Shown one piece after another: positions 15,296 through 23,344 of a DNA stretch of 24,901 nucleotides. A model generated the notes under the pieces. It was given only the letters and a program-made list of their open reading frames with translations, did no database searches and was not told the origin of the DNA. The stretch covers positions 1-24,901 of the forward strand of contig DAINSQ010000065.1 of the NCBI GenBank assembly GCA_036741235.1. The letters run 5' to 3'. This stretch comes from JABWBR01 sp036741235. Its GTDB lineage: Bacteria > Bacteroidota > Bacteroidia > Chitinophagales > Saprospiraceae. Numbering within the stretch: the stretch's first letter is position 1; the number at the start of each line of letters is the position of its first letter. Both the position numbers and the translations under genes were made by a program.

Positions 15296-17971
15296 TCAAT
15301 CCACCACCACGATTTTTCCCGTCCACCGTGGTCGTAGAGACAAATCATGATTTGTCTCTACGACGCCGGCGCCGTCAGGGCAGAAATGCCAAAAATATAC
15401 CCCCGCCGGCAAGGCGGATATATCAATGCGTACCTGGTGCGGGTGGTGTAGAGAAAATTCATGAATTTTCTCTACACCACCACCCGCCGCCGTCGCCACC
15501 GGCCGCCCCAGGGCGTCGTACAATGTAAAAATAAAAGGGCCCGCGGTGGATGGCCGTTGTAGATAAAATTCATGAATTTTCTCTGCCTCCAGGATGATTT
15601 CATTGGTGGCGGGGTTAGGAAATACCTTCAACCCGAACCCATTCACCTCGGTAGTATTTGTCGGCGTAATAAATACCGTCTGCCCCGCCGCATTGGCGCA
15701 CTGGGCATTTTCGGCATTCAGGGTGACTTCGTAGGCGCCGGGGCCTGCATAGCCATGTATCGGAGAAACCTCATTGCTGTTTTGGCCGTCGCCAAAATCC
15801 CAGGTGTAGGTATCGGCATTGACGGAAAGGTTGTTAAATGTCACCTGGTAACCGTCGATGGCGTAGTCGAATGCTACTTGCGGGCGGGGGAATACAGTCA
15901 CATAGTCTTCCCAAAACAAGGTATCATTGCCGAAAGGCGAAAACAATATAAGGGATACGTCGTGTACGCCCGCCAGTTCGTAACTTACTACAGGTTCATC
16001 AATCGTAGAGGTAGCCGGCTGGCCTCCGGGAAAAAACCAGCTCAAGGCGTCGTAATCGCCGGTAGAGGTATTATAAAACTGAGCGGTAAACGGCGTACAG
16101 CCCTCTCTTTTATCGGATGTAAACTGGGCCTGCGGCGGCAAGCCGACCGTAACCTGCTGCGAAATGAAGGTATTGCCACAAGGCGTATTCACAGTGAGGG
16201 TGACGGTATAGTTGCCGGCAGTGGCGTAATTATGCGTGGGTGAAAAAGCTGCGCTCGTATTGCCATCGCCAAAATCCCAGGAAAAAACACCGGGGAAGGC
16301 CGTAGTATTAGTGAAAGCGGTTGTTAGTCCATTGGTCAAAAAACTAAAAGACGGGGCGCCGGTTGATTCCACAATTAAAACAATAGGATCGGAGTACACC
16401 GTCCCGAAGCAGTCGCTTTGCAAAGCCAGCCGGTATCTCAGACCGCTTTGAGTGAGGCTCAGGCTGATCAGGGCAAGCGTATCATCGTACACGCCATTTA
16501 TAATCAGGCTATTGCTCATATTGACAAACCCTGCGCCTGTGTCGACTTGCCATTGCAATTGCAGATCAAAGCCTGCCACTTGAACCGGCAATAGCGCAAA
16601 TTGACCGGCACAAGCGGTCACGGTATCGGGTTGGCTCAGCACCATCGGGGGGCTATTGGGCTGCTGGCCTTGCGGAAGGAGGGGCGTCCACATTATTCCG
16701 ATTCCTGAAAATCCGTTGGCGCCGGCCTGTGCGCCGTTGGGGCTGTCGGAGCAAGCGCTGGAGTTATAACTAATTCCGGGGGGACCGCCAATGACCGATA
16801 TTGACGCGGGGTTCACCGTGCATACCACCCGGCCTCCGCTGCCGCCGCCTCCGGGGCCCTGGCAACGGTTTTCGCCGAAGTTATTGACAAAACCGCCGCT
16901 GCCGCCGTTGGCGATCAGCGATAAAAAGCCGGTAACAGACGAGGCGCTCAGCACGATAGTCCCGCCGCCGCCACCGCCGCCCGCGCCGTCGCCAAGACTG
17001 GCAACGGCAGATTGGCCGCTTGCATCAATAACATATCCATTTCCGGCAATCGACGGCGTCAAAATAATCGCGATGCCGCCTCCAGTGCCGCCATCGGCGC
17101 CCAATCCGTTGTTTTCGTGGCCGGCGCCGCCGCCGCCGCCCATAAAGAGGCGTTGGGGATGAAGTAATGCGGCTTTGCCGCCGCGACCGGGGAATTGTCC
17201 GTCGCATCCAAATGTCGTAGGTTCATTATTTTCTCCGCCTGTTCCGCCACTTGTCACATTAGCGCCGCCGCCGCCGCCGCTGTTGTGGTCGTTGCCGCCG
17301 CCGCCGCCGTTGGCCTGGGCGCCGCGTCCGGCTTCCTCTCCAGGCAAAAAAGCGGCAATACCCTCTCCTTTGGCAGCGCCGCGCCAGTTGTTAAGCCCGT
17401 AAGAATAACCGCTGATATTGATGAGCCAACTGCAATCATTGTTGTCGCTGATATTGGCTACGCCGCCCCGAAAGCCCTTGCCGCTTACGTCGATATTGGC
17501 CATTAGCGCGAGGCTGTTGGCAGCTTCGAAGACTAATACTCCGCCTGTAGTGCCATCCCATGGCGCTGCCGTCAACTCGCCCACTACCACTGCATCTTCA
17601 TAAACAGGCAACGTAACCGCCTGGACTTTGCCTTCTATTTGATAGTCGTGTAATAACGCATTTTCCAGGACAAGCTCGTTGCCGTTCACCGCCGCTATGC
17701 CTGCGCGTTCGTAAAAGCCGCTACTGCGGTAATCCGTTACATCGCCAAACGCAGCTGTATTGGACGTATTGATCAGCGCTCCCTGCATTTGTATCAGGAG
17801 TATAGACGCCCCAGCCGCAAAATGCGTAGCATCGCTGATCGTCAGGGTATTGGTACAGGTATCTATGGCTGTAACCGCCGCATAGTGATTGATGATGCCC
17901 GATATCGGGGTTTGAGCCGGCAATAACCCGGCACTTGCCAGGCCGGCAAGGAGTAGCCATATTTTGTGCAT
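15296..17971 (-). CDS. Large secreted Gly-rich/PKD protein with T9SS sorting domain (891 aa)
   Basis: The ATG at 17971 is chosen because it starts a clear signal peptide (MHKIWLLLAGLASAGLLPAQ); an upstream ATG at 18061 would put 30 unlikely residues before it. The N-terminal half (about 130-430) is a glycine-rich beta domain with many GGGGG runs at about 222-240, 278-300, 330-337 and 373-380. An Ig-like segment follows (about 440-535), then three PKD-type domains (WDFGDG at 565-570, WFFPGG at 645-650, WDFGDG at 724-729). From residue 783 (VFPNPATNE) there is a T9SS type A sorting domain. This domain is split by three short insertions at about 796-806, 833-844 and 871-882, each encoded by a DNA palindrome. 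The protein is probably a surface adhesin or matrix protein; its ligand is unknown. Confidence 0.88.
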   Translation of the reverse strand: MHKIWLLLAGLASAGLLPAQTPISGIINHYAAVTAIDTCTNTLTISDATHFAAGASILLIQMQGALINTSNTAAFGDVTDYRSSGFYERAGIAAVNGNELVLENALLHDYQIEGKVQAVTLPVYEDAVVVGELTAAPWDGTTGGVLVFEAANSLALMANIDVSGKGFRGGVANISDNNDCSWLINISGYSYGLNNWRGAAKGEGIAAFLPGEEAGRGAQANGGGGGNDHNSGGGGGANVTSGGTGGENNEPTTFGCDGQFPGRGGKAALLHPQRLFMGGGGGAGHENNGLGADGGTGGGIAIILTPSIAGNGYVIDASGQSAVASLGDGAGGGGGGGTIVLSASSVTGFLSLIANGGSGGFVNNFGENRCQGPGGGGSGGRVVCTVNPASISVIGGPPGISYNSSACSDSPNGAQAGANGFSGIGIMWTPLLPQGQQPNSPPMVLSQPDTVTACAGQFALLPVQVAGFDLQLQWQVDTGAGFVNMSNSLIINGVYDDTLALISLSLTQSGLRYRLALQSDCFGTVYSDPIVLIVESTGAPSFSFLTNGLTTAFTNTTAFPGVFSWDFGDGNTSAAFSPTHNYATAGNYTVTLTVNTPCGNTFISQQVTVGLPPQAQFTSDKREGCTPFTAQFYNTSTGDYDALSWFFPGGQPATSTIDEPVVSYELAGVHDVSLILFSPFGNDTLFWEDYVTVFPRPQVAFDYAIDGYQVTFNNLSVNADTYTWDFGDGQNSNEVSPIHGYAGPGAYEVTLNAENAQCANAAGQTVFITPTNTTEVNGFGLKVFPNPATNEIILEAEKIHEFYLQRPSTAGPFIFTLYDALGRPVATAAGGGVEKIHEFSLHHPHQVRIDISALPAGVYFWHFCPDGAGVVETNHDLSLRPRWTGKIVVVD
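15331..15364. repeat. Palindromic element 1 (34 bp, perfect) inside the T9SS gene
   Basis: A perfect 34-bp inverted repeat with core TAGAGACAAATCATGATT continues symmetrically to GTC...GAC at its ends. It lies inside the 3' end of the sorting-domain coding region. On the coding strand it is translated as VVETNHDLSLRP (residues about 870-881). Of the three frames of the core, only this one has no stop; the others contain TAG or TGA. Confidence 0.92.
15442..15481. repeat. Palindromic element 2 (40 bp, perfect) inside the T9SS gene
   Basis: A perfect 40-bp inverted repeat with core GAGAAAATTCATGAATTT is flanked by GGTGGTGTA and its complement. On the coding strand it is translated as GVEKIHEFSLHH (residues about 832-843), in the same phase as elements 1 and 3. 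The core differs from element 1 (AATTCATGAATT against AAATCATGATTT). Confidence 0.92.
15559..15586. repeat. Palindromic element 3 (28 bp, imperfect) inside the T9SS gene
   Basis: A 28-bp inverted repeat has the same AATTCATGAATT core as element 2 and two mismatched pairs (15564/15581 and 15560/15585), suggesting an older, drifting copy. It is translated on the coding strand as AEKIHEFYLQ (residues about 796-805). Confidence 0.85.
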
Positions 17972-18023
17972 AGGTGATGACGTTGTTGCGATTTCAAAGA
18001 TCGCATTTTTTTGCAGAAAAATC

Positions 18024-18044
18024 GGTTGTAGGTTGTAGGTTGTA
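18024..18044. repeat. 7-bp tandem repeat (GGTTGTA x3)
   Basis: Three exact copies of GGTTGTA, plus a partial fourth (GGTT), lie in the 111-bp spacer between the T9SS gene start (17971) and the pyrC stop (18083). The array is upstream of the T9SS gene and could sit in or near its promoter. No other signal is visible there. Confidence 0.85.
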
Positions 18045-18082
18045 GGTTTTGCCATCAGCAAATCATCAAAACTTCAGAGAAC

Positions 18083-19417
18083 CTACACATCAAAAACGAG
18101 TCGTTCTCCCTTTTTTTCTTCAAAAAACTCGCCCTCATGATAAGCCAGGTGGCCGCTGACGATCGTAGACGTCACCTTGCCTTTAAACACATGCCCTTCC
18201 AGCGGCGACCAGCCGCATTTGTAGTAGAGATTATCTTTGGCTACCGTCCATTCCCGCTCGGGGTCGACGATAGCAAGGTCGGCCCAGAAGCCCTCCTCGA
18301 TAAAGCCGCGTTTTTCGATACGGAAACAGATAGCCGGCGCGTGGCACATCTTCTCTACAATTCGCTCCAGACTAATTTTCCCTTCTCTGTAGAATTCCAG
18401 CATCAGGTTCAGAGAGTGTTGCACCAGGGGCAGCCCTGAGGGCGCCTGGAAATACTTGTTTTGTTTTTCCTCCCAGGTATGCGGCGCGTGGTCGGTGGCT
18501 ACAATGTCGAGGCGGTTGTCGAGCAATGCGGGCAGCAGGGCGGACTGGTGTTCTTTTGATTTGATGGCCGGATTGCATTTAATGGCAAACCCAAGGCGCT
18601 CGTAGTCGCCGCTGTTGAAATAAAGGTGGTGGACGCACACCTCTGCCGTGATACGCTTTTGGGCCAGTGGCAGCTCATTGGAAAACAGGGCCAGTTCATC
18701 GGCGGTACTGATATGCAGGATATGCAGTCGCGTGCCGTGGCGTTTGGCCAGATCTACGGCCAGCGAAGACGACTTCAGGCAGGCCTCCACGTTGCGTATT
18801 TCGGGGTGGCAGGCCGGCGGTATATCATCGCCGTAGCGCTCGCGGTAGGCTGCTGCATTGGCCTTCACCGTGGCTTCGTCTTCGCAGTGGGTGGCGATCA
18901 GCATAGGCGTTTGTGCAAAAAGTCCTTCCAGCGCATGCACATCATCTACGAGCATATTGCCGGTACTTGAGCCCATAAACACCTTAATGCCGCAGACATT
19001 TCGGGCGTCGGTGCGCAGCACCTCGTCGAGGTTATCATTGGTAGTGCCCATAAAAAACGAATAATTGGCCAGCGAATGCCGGGCGCCGATATCGTATTTG
19101 TCTTGCAGCAATTGCTGGGTAACTGCCGGCGGCGAAGTGTTGGGCATCTCCATAAACGACGTGACGCCGCCTGCCACGGCGGCTTTCGCTTCGGTATAAA
19201 TCGAGGCCTTGTGTGTAAGGCCGGGCTCCCGAAAATGCACCTGATCGTCGATAATGCCGGGTATCACCCAGTGGCCGGTGGCGTCGATCTCGCGGTCGGC
19301 CACGACGCTGATATGCCCGTCGATGCGTTCTATAAAGCCGTTGCGGATAAAAATATCTTTTTCAGATATTAGCCCGTTGTTGACCAGGCGGGCGTTGCGG
19401 ATGAGGATAGTATACAT
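18083..19417 (-). CDS. pyrC: Dihydroorotase (444 aa)
   Basis: This amidohydrolase cyclises carbamoyl-aspartate to dihydroorotate in pyrimidine synthesis, in the cytosol. The family signature IDDQVHFREPGLTHK (57-70) has one of the two usual metal histidines, H61, and Gln at 59 where many dihydroorotases have His. As far as I recall, Gln is also common in Bacteroidota sequences of this subgroup, so it need not mean loss of activity. Other expected residues are K145 (GIKVFMGSSTGNML), H177 (ATHCED), H235 (LHILHIS) and D309 (IVATDHAPHTWEEKQN). The ATG at 19417 fits the beta-strand start (MYTILIRNARLVNNG); an upstream ATG at 19453 would add 12 unlikely residues. The gene is divergent from purK, with 76 bp between the starts. 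Confidence 0.94.
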   Translation of the reverse strand: MYTILIRNARLVNNGLISEKDIFIRNGFIERIDGHISVVADREIDATGHWVIPGIIDDQVHFREPGLTHKASIYTEAKAAVAGGVTSFMEMPNTSPPAVTQQLLQDKYDIGARHSLANYSFFMGTTNDNLDEVLRTDARNVCGIKVFMGSSTGNMLVDDVHALEGLFAQTPMLIATHCEDEATVKANAAAYRERYGDDIPPACHPEIRNVEACLKSSSLAVDLAKRHGTRLHILHISTADELALFSNELPLAQKRITAEVCVHHLYFNSGDYERLGFAIKCNPAIKSKEHQSALLPALLDNRLDIVATDHAPHTWEEKQNKYFQAPSGLPLVQHSLNLMLEFYREGKISLERIVEKMCHAPAICFRIEKRGFIEEGFWADLAIVDPEREWTVAKDNLYYKCGWSPLEGHVFKGKVTSTIVSGHLAYHEGEFFEEKKGERLVFDV

Positions 19418-19460
19418 GACAATTCCTTTTTTTGCGCTAGCTAAGATACGCAAACTTGGC

Positions 19461-19468
19461 TACCTTTG
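19461..19468 (+). promoter_or_regulatory. -7 element upstream of purK
   Basis: TACCTTTG matches TAnnTTTG exactly, 25 bp before the purK ATG, which would leave a leader of about 20 nt. No TTG is present at the normal -33 distance (the nearest is 26 bp upstream). Confidence 0.5.
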
Positions 19469-19493
19469 CCTCGCATTTTTTATCCAATCCAAT

Positions 19494-20636
19494 ATGATTC
19501 TTCAAACCCGCGTAGGCATATTAGGCGGCGGCCAACTCGGCAAAATGCTGGCATTGAGCGCAGGCAACTGGCATCTTCCCATTTGGATACTCGACGAAGC
19601 CGGCGATTTTCCGGCGGCGCCTTATGCTACTACTTTTGTCAAAGGCGATTTCCGCCGATACGAAGACGTGTATCGCTTCGGGCAGATGGCAGACGTGATC
19701 ACCGTAGAAATTGAACACGTGAATACCGATGCGCTCCGGCAGCTCGAAAAAGAAGGCAAAACAGTGCATCCCTCGCCGGCGCAGCTTGAGCTCATCAAAG
19801 ACAAAGGACTGCAAAAACAGTTTTACGCCGAACGGGGGTTGCCCAGCGCGCCGTTTGAGTTGTATGCCGACGAGCAAGCGGTGAAGGCCGCCATCGACAG
19901 CGGGGCGCTCCCCTACCCTTTTGTTCAGAAATCGCGCACAGCCGGTTACGACGGTCGCGGGGTAGCGGTTATCAGCGCTGCCGCCGAGTTTGGCAAACTA
20001 TTGCCGGGCCCCTGCGTCATTGAGCCGCTGGTCGACATCGACAAAGAACTGTCGGTTATCGTAGCCCGCAACGAAAACGGCGACATCAGCGCCTTCCCGG
20101 TGGTGTCCATGGACTTCAACCCCGACGCCAACCTCGTGGAGTGGCTGTTGTGTCCGGCGCCAATAGCGGATAGCGTTGCCGCCGAAGCCGAACAACTCGC
20201 CCGCCGCACCATCGAGGCCTACGGCATTTGCGGACTGCTGGCCGTAGAACTGTTTCTGACCAAAAGCGGTGAATTGTTGATCAACGAAGTAGCGCCGAGG
20301 CCGCACAACAGCGGCCACCACACGATAGAAAGCTGTTATACTTCGCAATTCGAGCAGCACCTGCGCGCCGTGCTCAATTTGCCCCTGGGCAGCACCCGCA
20401 TGAAAACCGCCGCGGTGATGCTCAACTTGCTGGGCGAACCCGGTTATGCCGGCCCCGCCAACTACGAAGGTCTGGAGACTTGCCTGGCCATGGAGGGTGT
20501 GAATATCCACATTTACGGTAAAACACATACAAAACCTTTCCGCAAGATGGGCCATGTGACGGTGCTGGGCGCTACGCTGGCGGAGGCGATGGACAAGGCC
20601 CGGCAGGTGAAGGCCGTGCTGCGGGTGACGGCTTAG
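19494..20636 (+). CDS. purK: 5-(carboxyamino)imidazole ribonucleotide synthase (380 aa)
   Basis: PurK is an ATP-grasp enzyme that carboxylates AIR to N5-CAIR in purine synthesis, in the cytosol. Visible motifs are the N-terminal VGILGGGQLGKML (7-19), VITVEIEHVNTDAL (68-81), the ATP-binding loop KSRTAGYDGRGV (146-157), and the metal/substrate segment INEVAPRPHNSGHHTIE (263-279), which is diagnostic for PurK. The length is normal. The ATG at 19494 is chosen because it begins the nucleotide-binding strand; the longer open frame upstream overlaps pyrC and its promoter. No purE follows, since the next gene is convergent. The TAG stop (20634-20636) overlaps the TAA stop of that gene on the other strand. 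Confidence 0.95.
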   Translation: MILQTRVGILGGGQLGKMLALSAGNWHLPIWILDEAGDFPAAPYATTFVKGDFRRYEDVYRFGQMADVITVEIEHVNTDALRQLEKEGKTVHPSPAQLELIKDKGLQKQFYAERGLPSAPFELYADEQAVKAAIDSGALPYPFVQKSRTAGYDGRGVAVISAAAEFGKLLPGPCVIEPLVDIDKELSVIVARNENGDISAFPVVSMDFNPDANLVEWLLCPAPIADSVAAEAEQLARRTIEAYGICGLLAVELFLTKSGELLINEVAPRPHNSGHHTIESCYTSQFEQHLRAVLNLPLGSTRMKTAAVMLNLLGEPGYAGPANYEGLETCLAMEGVNIHIYGKTHTKPFRKMGHVTVLGATLAEAMDKARQVKAVLRVTA

Positions 20637-21451
20637 CAATTTTTCAACTGCTTTCCTGCCTTCTCCCTCCTCCCCACCACCTCCTCAAAATATCGATCAT
20701 AATCCGGGTGATTGGTATGCATCAGGCGGTCCCAAAAATTGAAATACAAACTATAATTGCAATTCGAATAGCGGTGGTGCATATTGTGATGCGTTGGGGT
20801 ATTAAACCATTTAAAAAATGGATGCCTGGTAAATCCGACCGGTGAAATTTCATAGCCGGAATGTCCTAGAATATTAAAAAAAATACTCCACATCGTAAAT
20901 AAAAAAAATGCGGTAGTATGTACCGGGATGACAAGCGTCATCAACGGAACAATAGCAAATTCAAGCACAGCCTCCAAGGGGTGAAAAGAAAAAGAAGCGT
21001 AAGGCGTGGGATTTGACGAGCGGTGGTGCACCAGGTGAAAATAGCGGAATAAACCCGGATGGTGCATTAACCTGTGCATCCAATAAAAATAGGTATCGTG
21101 CGCCAGCAACATTAAAGCGATAGAAAATAAAAAATAGCTCCAGCCGTAATCTGCCACATTAAAATACAACTCGCCATAACCCCATTTTCTCAGCGCATAA
21201 ACGCCGATAGCCATGGCACTGAAAATTAACGAAGTAAAAGCCGAATAAATAATTTCGGCCCTGATTTGCGATGGATTTGGAAATTTCTGCTGGATTTTAA
21301 ATACTAACCACTGCCTGCGTTTCCATTTATAAAACAGCAAAAAAACAAGCGAAGCGGGAACGGCATAACGCAAAAAAATAAATACGGCGATAAACAACCA
21401 GGCTATACCCGGGCCGAATTGCATTCCTATTTGCTCAAGAACAGTGCGCAT
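20633..21451 (-). CDS. Sterol desaturase/fatty acid hydroxylase family protein (272 aa)
   Basis: This is an integral membrane di-iron oxygenase with four to five hydrophobic helices and the three histidine clusters of the family: HDTYFYWMHRLMHH (118-131), HLVHHRS (139-145) and HHNMHHRY (221-228). All eight or so metal-ligand histidines are present, so the enzyme should be active. Members hydroxylate or desaturate C-H bonds of sterols, fatty acids, carotenoids or ether lipids; the substrate here cannot be told. The start is uncertain between ATG 21451 and ATG 21481. A -7 element at 21495-21502 rules out a still earlier ATG at 21511. The stop shares TTAG with the convergent purK stop. Confidence 0.88.
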   Translation of the reverse strand: MRTVLEQIGMQFGPGIAWLFIAVFIFLRYAVPASLVFLLFYKWKRRQWLVFKIQQKFPNPSQIRAEIIYSAFTSLIFSAMAIGVYALRKWGYGELYFNVADYGWSYFLFSIALMLLAHDTYFYWMHRLMHHPGLFRYFHLVHHRSSNPTPYASFSFHPLEAVLEFAIVPLMTLVIPVHTTAFFLFTMWSIFFNILGHSGYEISPVGFTRHPFFKWFNTPTHHNMHHRYSNCNYSLYFNFWDRLMHTNHPDYDRYFEEVVGRREKAGKQLKNC

Positions 21452-21494
21452 ATTTTGCTTTTTTTGCAAAAAAGCGCTCATCAATATCCCTGTG

Positions 21495-21502
21495 CAAAAG
21501 TA
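21495..21502 (-). promoter_or_regulatory. -7 element upstream of the sterol-desaturase gene
   Basis: The minus strand reads TACTTTTG, an exact TAnnTTTG match. A TTG lies 23 bp further upstream (21526-21528), somewhat longer than the usual 19-21 bp spacing. The expected transcript start near 21490 is downstream of the ATG at 21511, which helps exclude that start. Confidence 0.5.
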
Positions 21503-21582
21503 TTCAACCAAAAGCGGGTTTTGATCAACGAAAAAACGAGCTTCCTAACGCTACACAACCATTGCAATTGCAGGCATTAAAT

Positions 21583-22701
21583 TCAATCCGCCAGAAATCC
21601 CTCAATACCGCCTATCAATCTGGACACATCCTGCAGGCCGTATTGATCGACCAGTAATTTCACGGCCAGCTCGCTGCGCGAGCCGGTTTTGCACACCAAC
21701 ACAATAGGTCCGCCGCTTTGCAGTCGGTCGAGTTGGAAGGGCAATTCAGACATGGGTATGTTCTCGCCGCCGATACCCAGTTCATCAAATTCATAGGGTT
21801 CGCGGATGTCGATGAGTTGGAACGGGCGGTTTTCTGCTTGCCAGGTTTTTAGCGTAGCGGGCGTGATATCGTGCTCCATGTATGGCGACTTTAATTTGGT
21901 GGTCAATGGCCCGCAAAGTTGATCATAAAAAATCAATTTTTCGATGACCGGTCCGCTTTGTTTTGGGATGGCCATCGTCATTTGGCGGTGCGTAGCCATA
22001 TCCCATATCATCAGTTGGTCAACCAGGGGCGTGCCAATGCCGCACAGTATTTTGATCACTTCGCCGGCCTGCATGCTGCCAATAATGCCGGGCAAAACGC
22101 CCAGTACCCCGCCGGCTTCGCAATCGGGCGCCAGTTCGGGCGGCGGCGGTTCGGGGAATAAATCGCGGTAGTTGGCGCTGCGACTGCCATCGGGCAGCGG
22201 GTAGTTGAATACGGCCACCTGGCCTTCCATGCGGTAAATAGCGGCGTAGACATTGATTTTTTGCGAAAGCAGACAAGCGTCATTCACCAGATAGCGGGTA
22301 GCGAAATTATCGGCGCCGTCGGCCACCAGGTCGTAGCGGCTCACAAGATCGAGGGCGTTGTGGGGCAAAAAAGCCTCGGTGTAGACCTCAAAATCTACTT
22401 GCGGGTTCAGGGCCGCGAGTCGACGGGCGGCGGCCTCCGCCTTCGGTTTGCCGAGGTCTTCAACCGTGTACAATACCTGACGGTGCAGATTGGAGAGTGC
22501 CACGGTATCGGGGTCGATAATGCCGATGCGGCCAACGCCGGCGGCGGTCAGGTACATGAGTAGCGGGCAGCCGAGTCCGCCGGCGCCTACTACCAGCACC
22601 GCGCTATTGCGCAGCCGCTCCTGCCCGGTTTTGCCGAAGCCGGGCAGCGCCAATTGGCGGCTATAGCGCAATAATTCTTCTTGTGACCATTCAGCGGCCA
22701 T
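21583..22701 (-). CDS. moeB: MoeB/ThiF-like adenylyltransferase fused to rhodanese domain (372 aa)
   Basis: Residues about 5-245 are an E1-like (HesA/MoeB/ThiF) domain with GAGGLGCPL at 39-47 (nucleotide loop), the IIDPDTVALSNLHRQ segment (61-75) and DGADNFATRYLVND (128-141). Residues about 275-370 are a rhodanese domain with active-site C337 in LVCKTGSRSE. It would adenylylate the C-terminal Gly of MoaD and, through the rhodanese part, help load sulfur. The zinc CxxC pairs of classical E. coli MoeB are absent; a single C194 in APDCEAGGVLG remains, as in many MoeB-rhodanese fusions. A ThiS-directed role is possible, but the neighbouring moaD and moaE favour molybdopterin. The start overlaps the upstream nucleotidyltransferase gene by 11 bp, indicating translational coupling. 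Confidence 0.88.
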   Translation of the reverse strand: MAAEWSQEELLRYSRQLALPGFGKTGQERLRNSAVLVVGAGGLGCPLLMYLTAAGVGRIGIIDPDTVALSNLHRQVLYTVEDLGKPKAEAAARRLAALNPQVDFEVYTEAFLPHNALDLVSRYDLVADGADNFATRYLVNDACLLSQKINVYAAIYRMEGQVAVFNYPLPDGSRSANYRDLFPEPPPPELAPDCEAGGVLGVLPGIIGSMQAGEVIKILCGIGTPLVDQLMIWDMATHRQMTMAIPKQSGPVIEKLIFYDQLCGPLTTKLKSPYMEHDITPATLKTWQAENRPFQLIDIREPYEFDELGIGGENIPMSELPFQLDRLQSGGPIVLVCKTGSRSELAVKLLVDQYGLQDVSRLIGGIEGFLAD

Positions 22702-23299
22702 TTGTCTTTATTTTTTCGATTGCAGCGGCGTATGCCTCAGGGGTGTCAATATCGCGGATCACCCCGTCGTCGCCGGCTTCAAAAGTAAGGAGTTGTTGCC
22801 AATGTTGTTGAATAATCGCTTTACAACCATCGGGATCCCGGTGAGAAAGAATGGCATCGCGAAAATGGAGGGAGAACAATACCGGGTGGCCGCGTTTGCC
22901 CTGAAAGGCCGGCGCTATGATACAAGCCTTACCTTCCTGGGCTTCAAAAAGCCGTATCATTTGCTGAATAAGCGATGCTGACAAAAAAGGCATATCTCCC
23001 GGACAGATAAAATACCCTGTAGCATTCATACCGGCAGCTTTTATTCCCGCCTGAATCGAAGTGGTCATACCCGTTTGATAATCGGGGTTGTAGACTACTG
23101 CTACTTCATAATTGTGCAATACCGCCGTTATCTTTTCCTGCTCGTGGCCGGTTACGGCGCACACTTGAGCTATCCCTGATGCCAATATATTAGACAGGGT
23201 GTGCTCCAGTACCATCTTATCGCCCAATGGCAACAGGAGCTTGTTGGCCCCGCCCATTCGGCTCGATGTGCCTGCACAAAGTATTATAAAGAGGAGCAT
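22691..23299 (-). CDS. MocA/MobA-like molybdenum cofactor nucleotidyltransferase (202 aa)
   Basis: The product is a compact nucleotidyltransferase of the MobA/MocA type. The N-terminal signature is ILCAGTSSRMGGANKLLLPLG (in part), with the conserved Gly-Ser-Ser-Arg-Met-Gly and Lys. The ICPGDMPFLSASLI segment holds the metal-binding Asp, and GKRGHPVLFS follows. The NKLLLP form is closer to MocA (CTP, cytosine dinucleotide cofactor) than to MobA (GTP). A role in xanthine-dehydrogenase-type cofactor maturation is therefore inferred. The ATG at 23299 is preferred over 23320 because it begins the first beta strand. It heads a minus-strand pair with moeB and is divergent from tauE (45 bp between starts). 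Confidence 0.82.
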   Translation of the reverse strand: MLLFIILCAGTSSRMGGANKLLLPLGDKMVLEHTLSNILASGIAQVCAVTGHEQEKITAVLHNYEVAVVYNPDYQTGMTTSIQAGIKAAGMNATGYFICPGDMPFLSASLIQQMIRLFEAQEGKACIIAPAFQGKRGHPVLFSLHFRDAILSHRDPDGCKAIIQQHWQQLLTFEAGDDGVIRDIDTPEAYAAAIEKIKTNGR

Positions 23300-23309
23300 A
23301 AGCTGTTTT

Positions 23310-23340
23310 TTGCAGAGCAATAGAGAAATTCGTATTTTTG
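23310..23340 (+). promoter_or_regulatory. Consensus promoter of the tauE-moaD-moaE operon
   Basis: TTG (23310-23312), a 20-bp spacer and TATTTTTG (23333-23340) match the Bacteroidota consensus fully. The ATG at 23345 follows only 4 bp later, so the transcript would be leaderless or nearly so. Confidence 0.7.
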
Positions 23341-23344
23341 CAAA

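Noticed and set aside
16791..17506. Proline- and alanine-rich frames on the plus strand and other minus frames
   Set aside because: They are shadows of the GC-rich Gly codon runs in the Gly-rich T9SS protein.
19254..19493. N-terminal extension of purK
   Set aside because: It overlaps the pyrC coding start and the purK -7 element. The nucleotide-binding motif begins right after the ATG at 19494.
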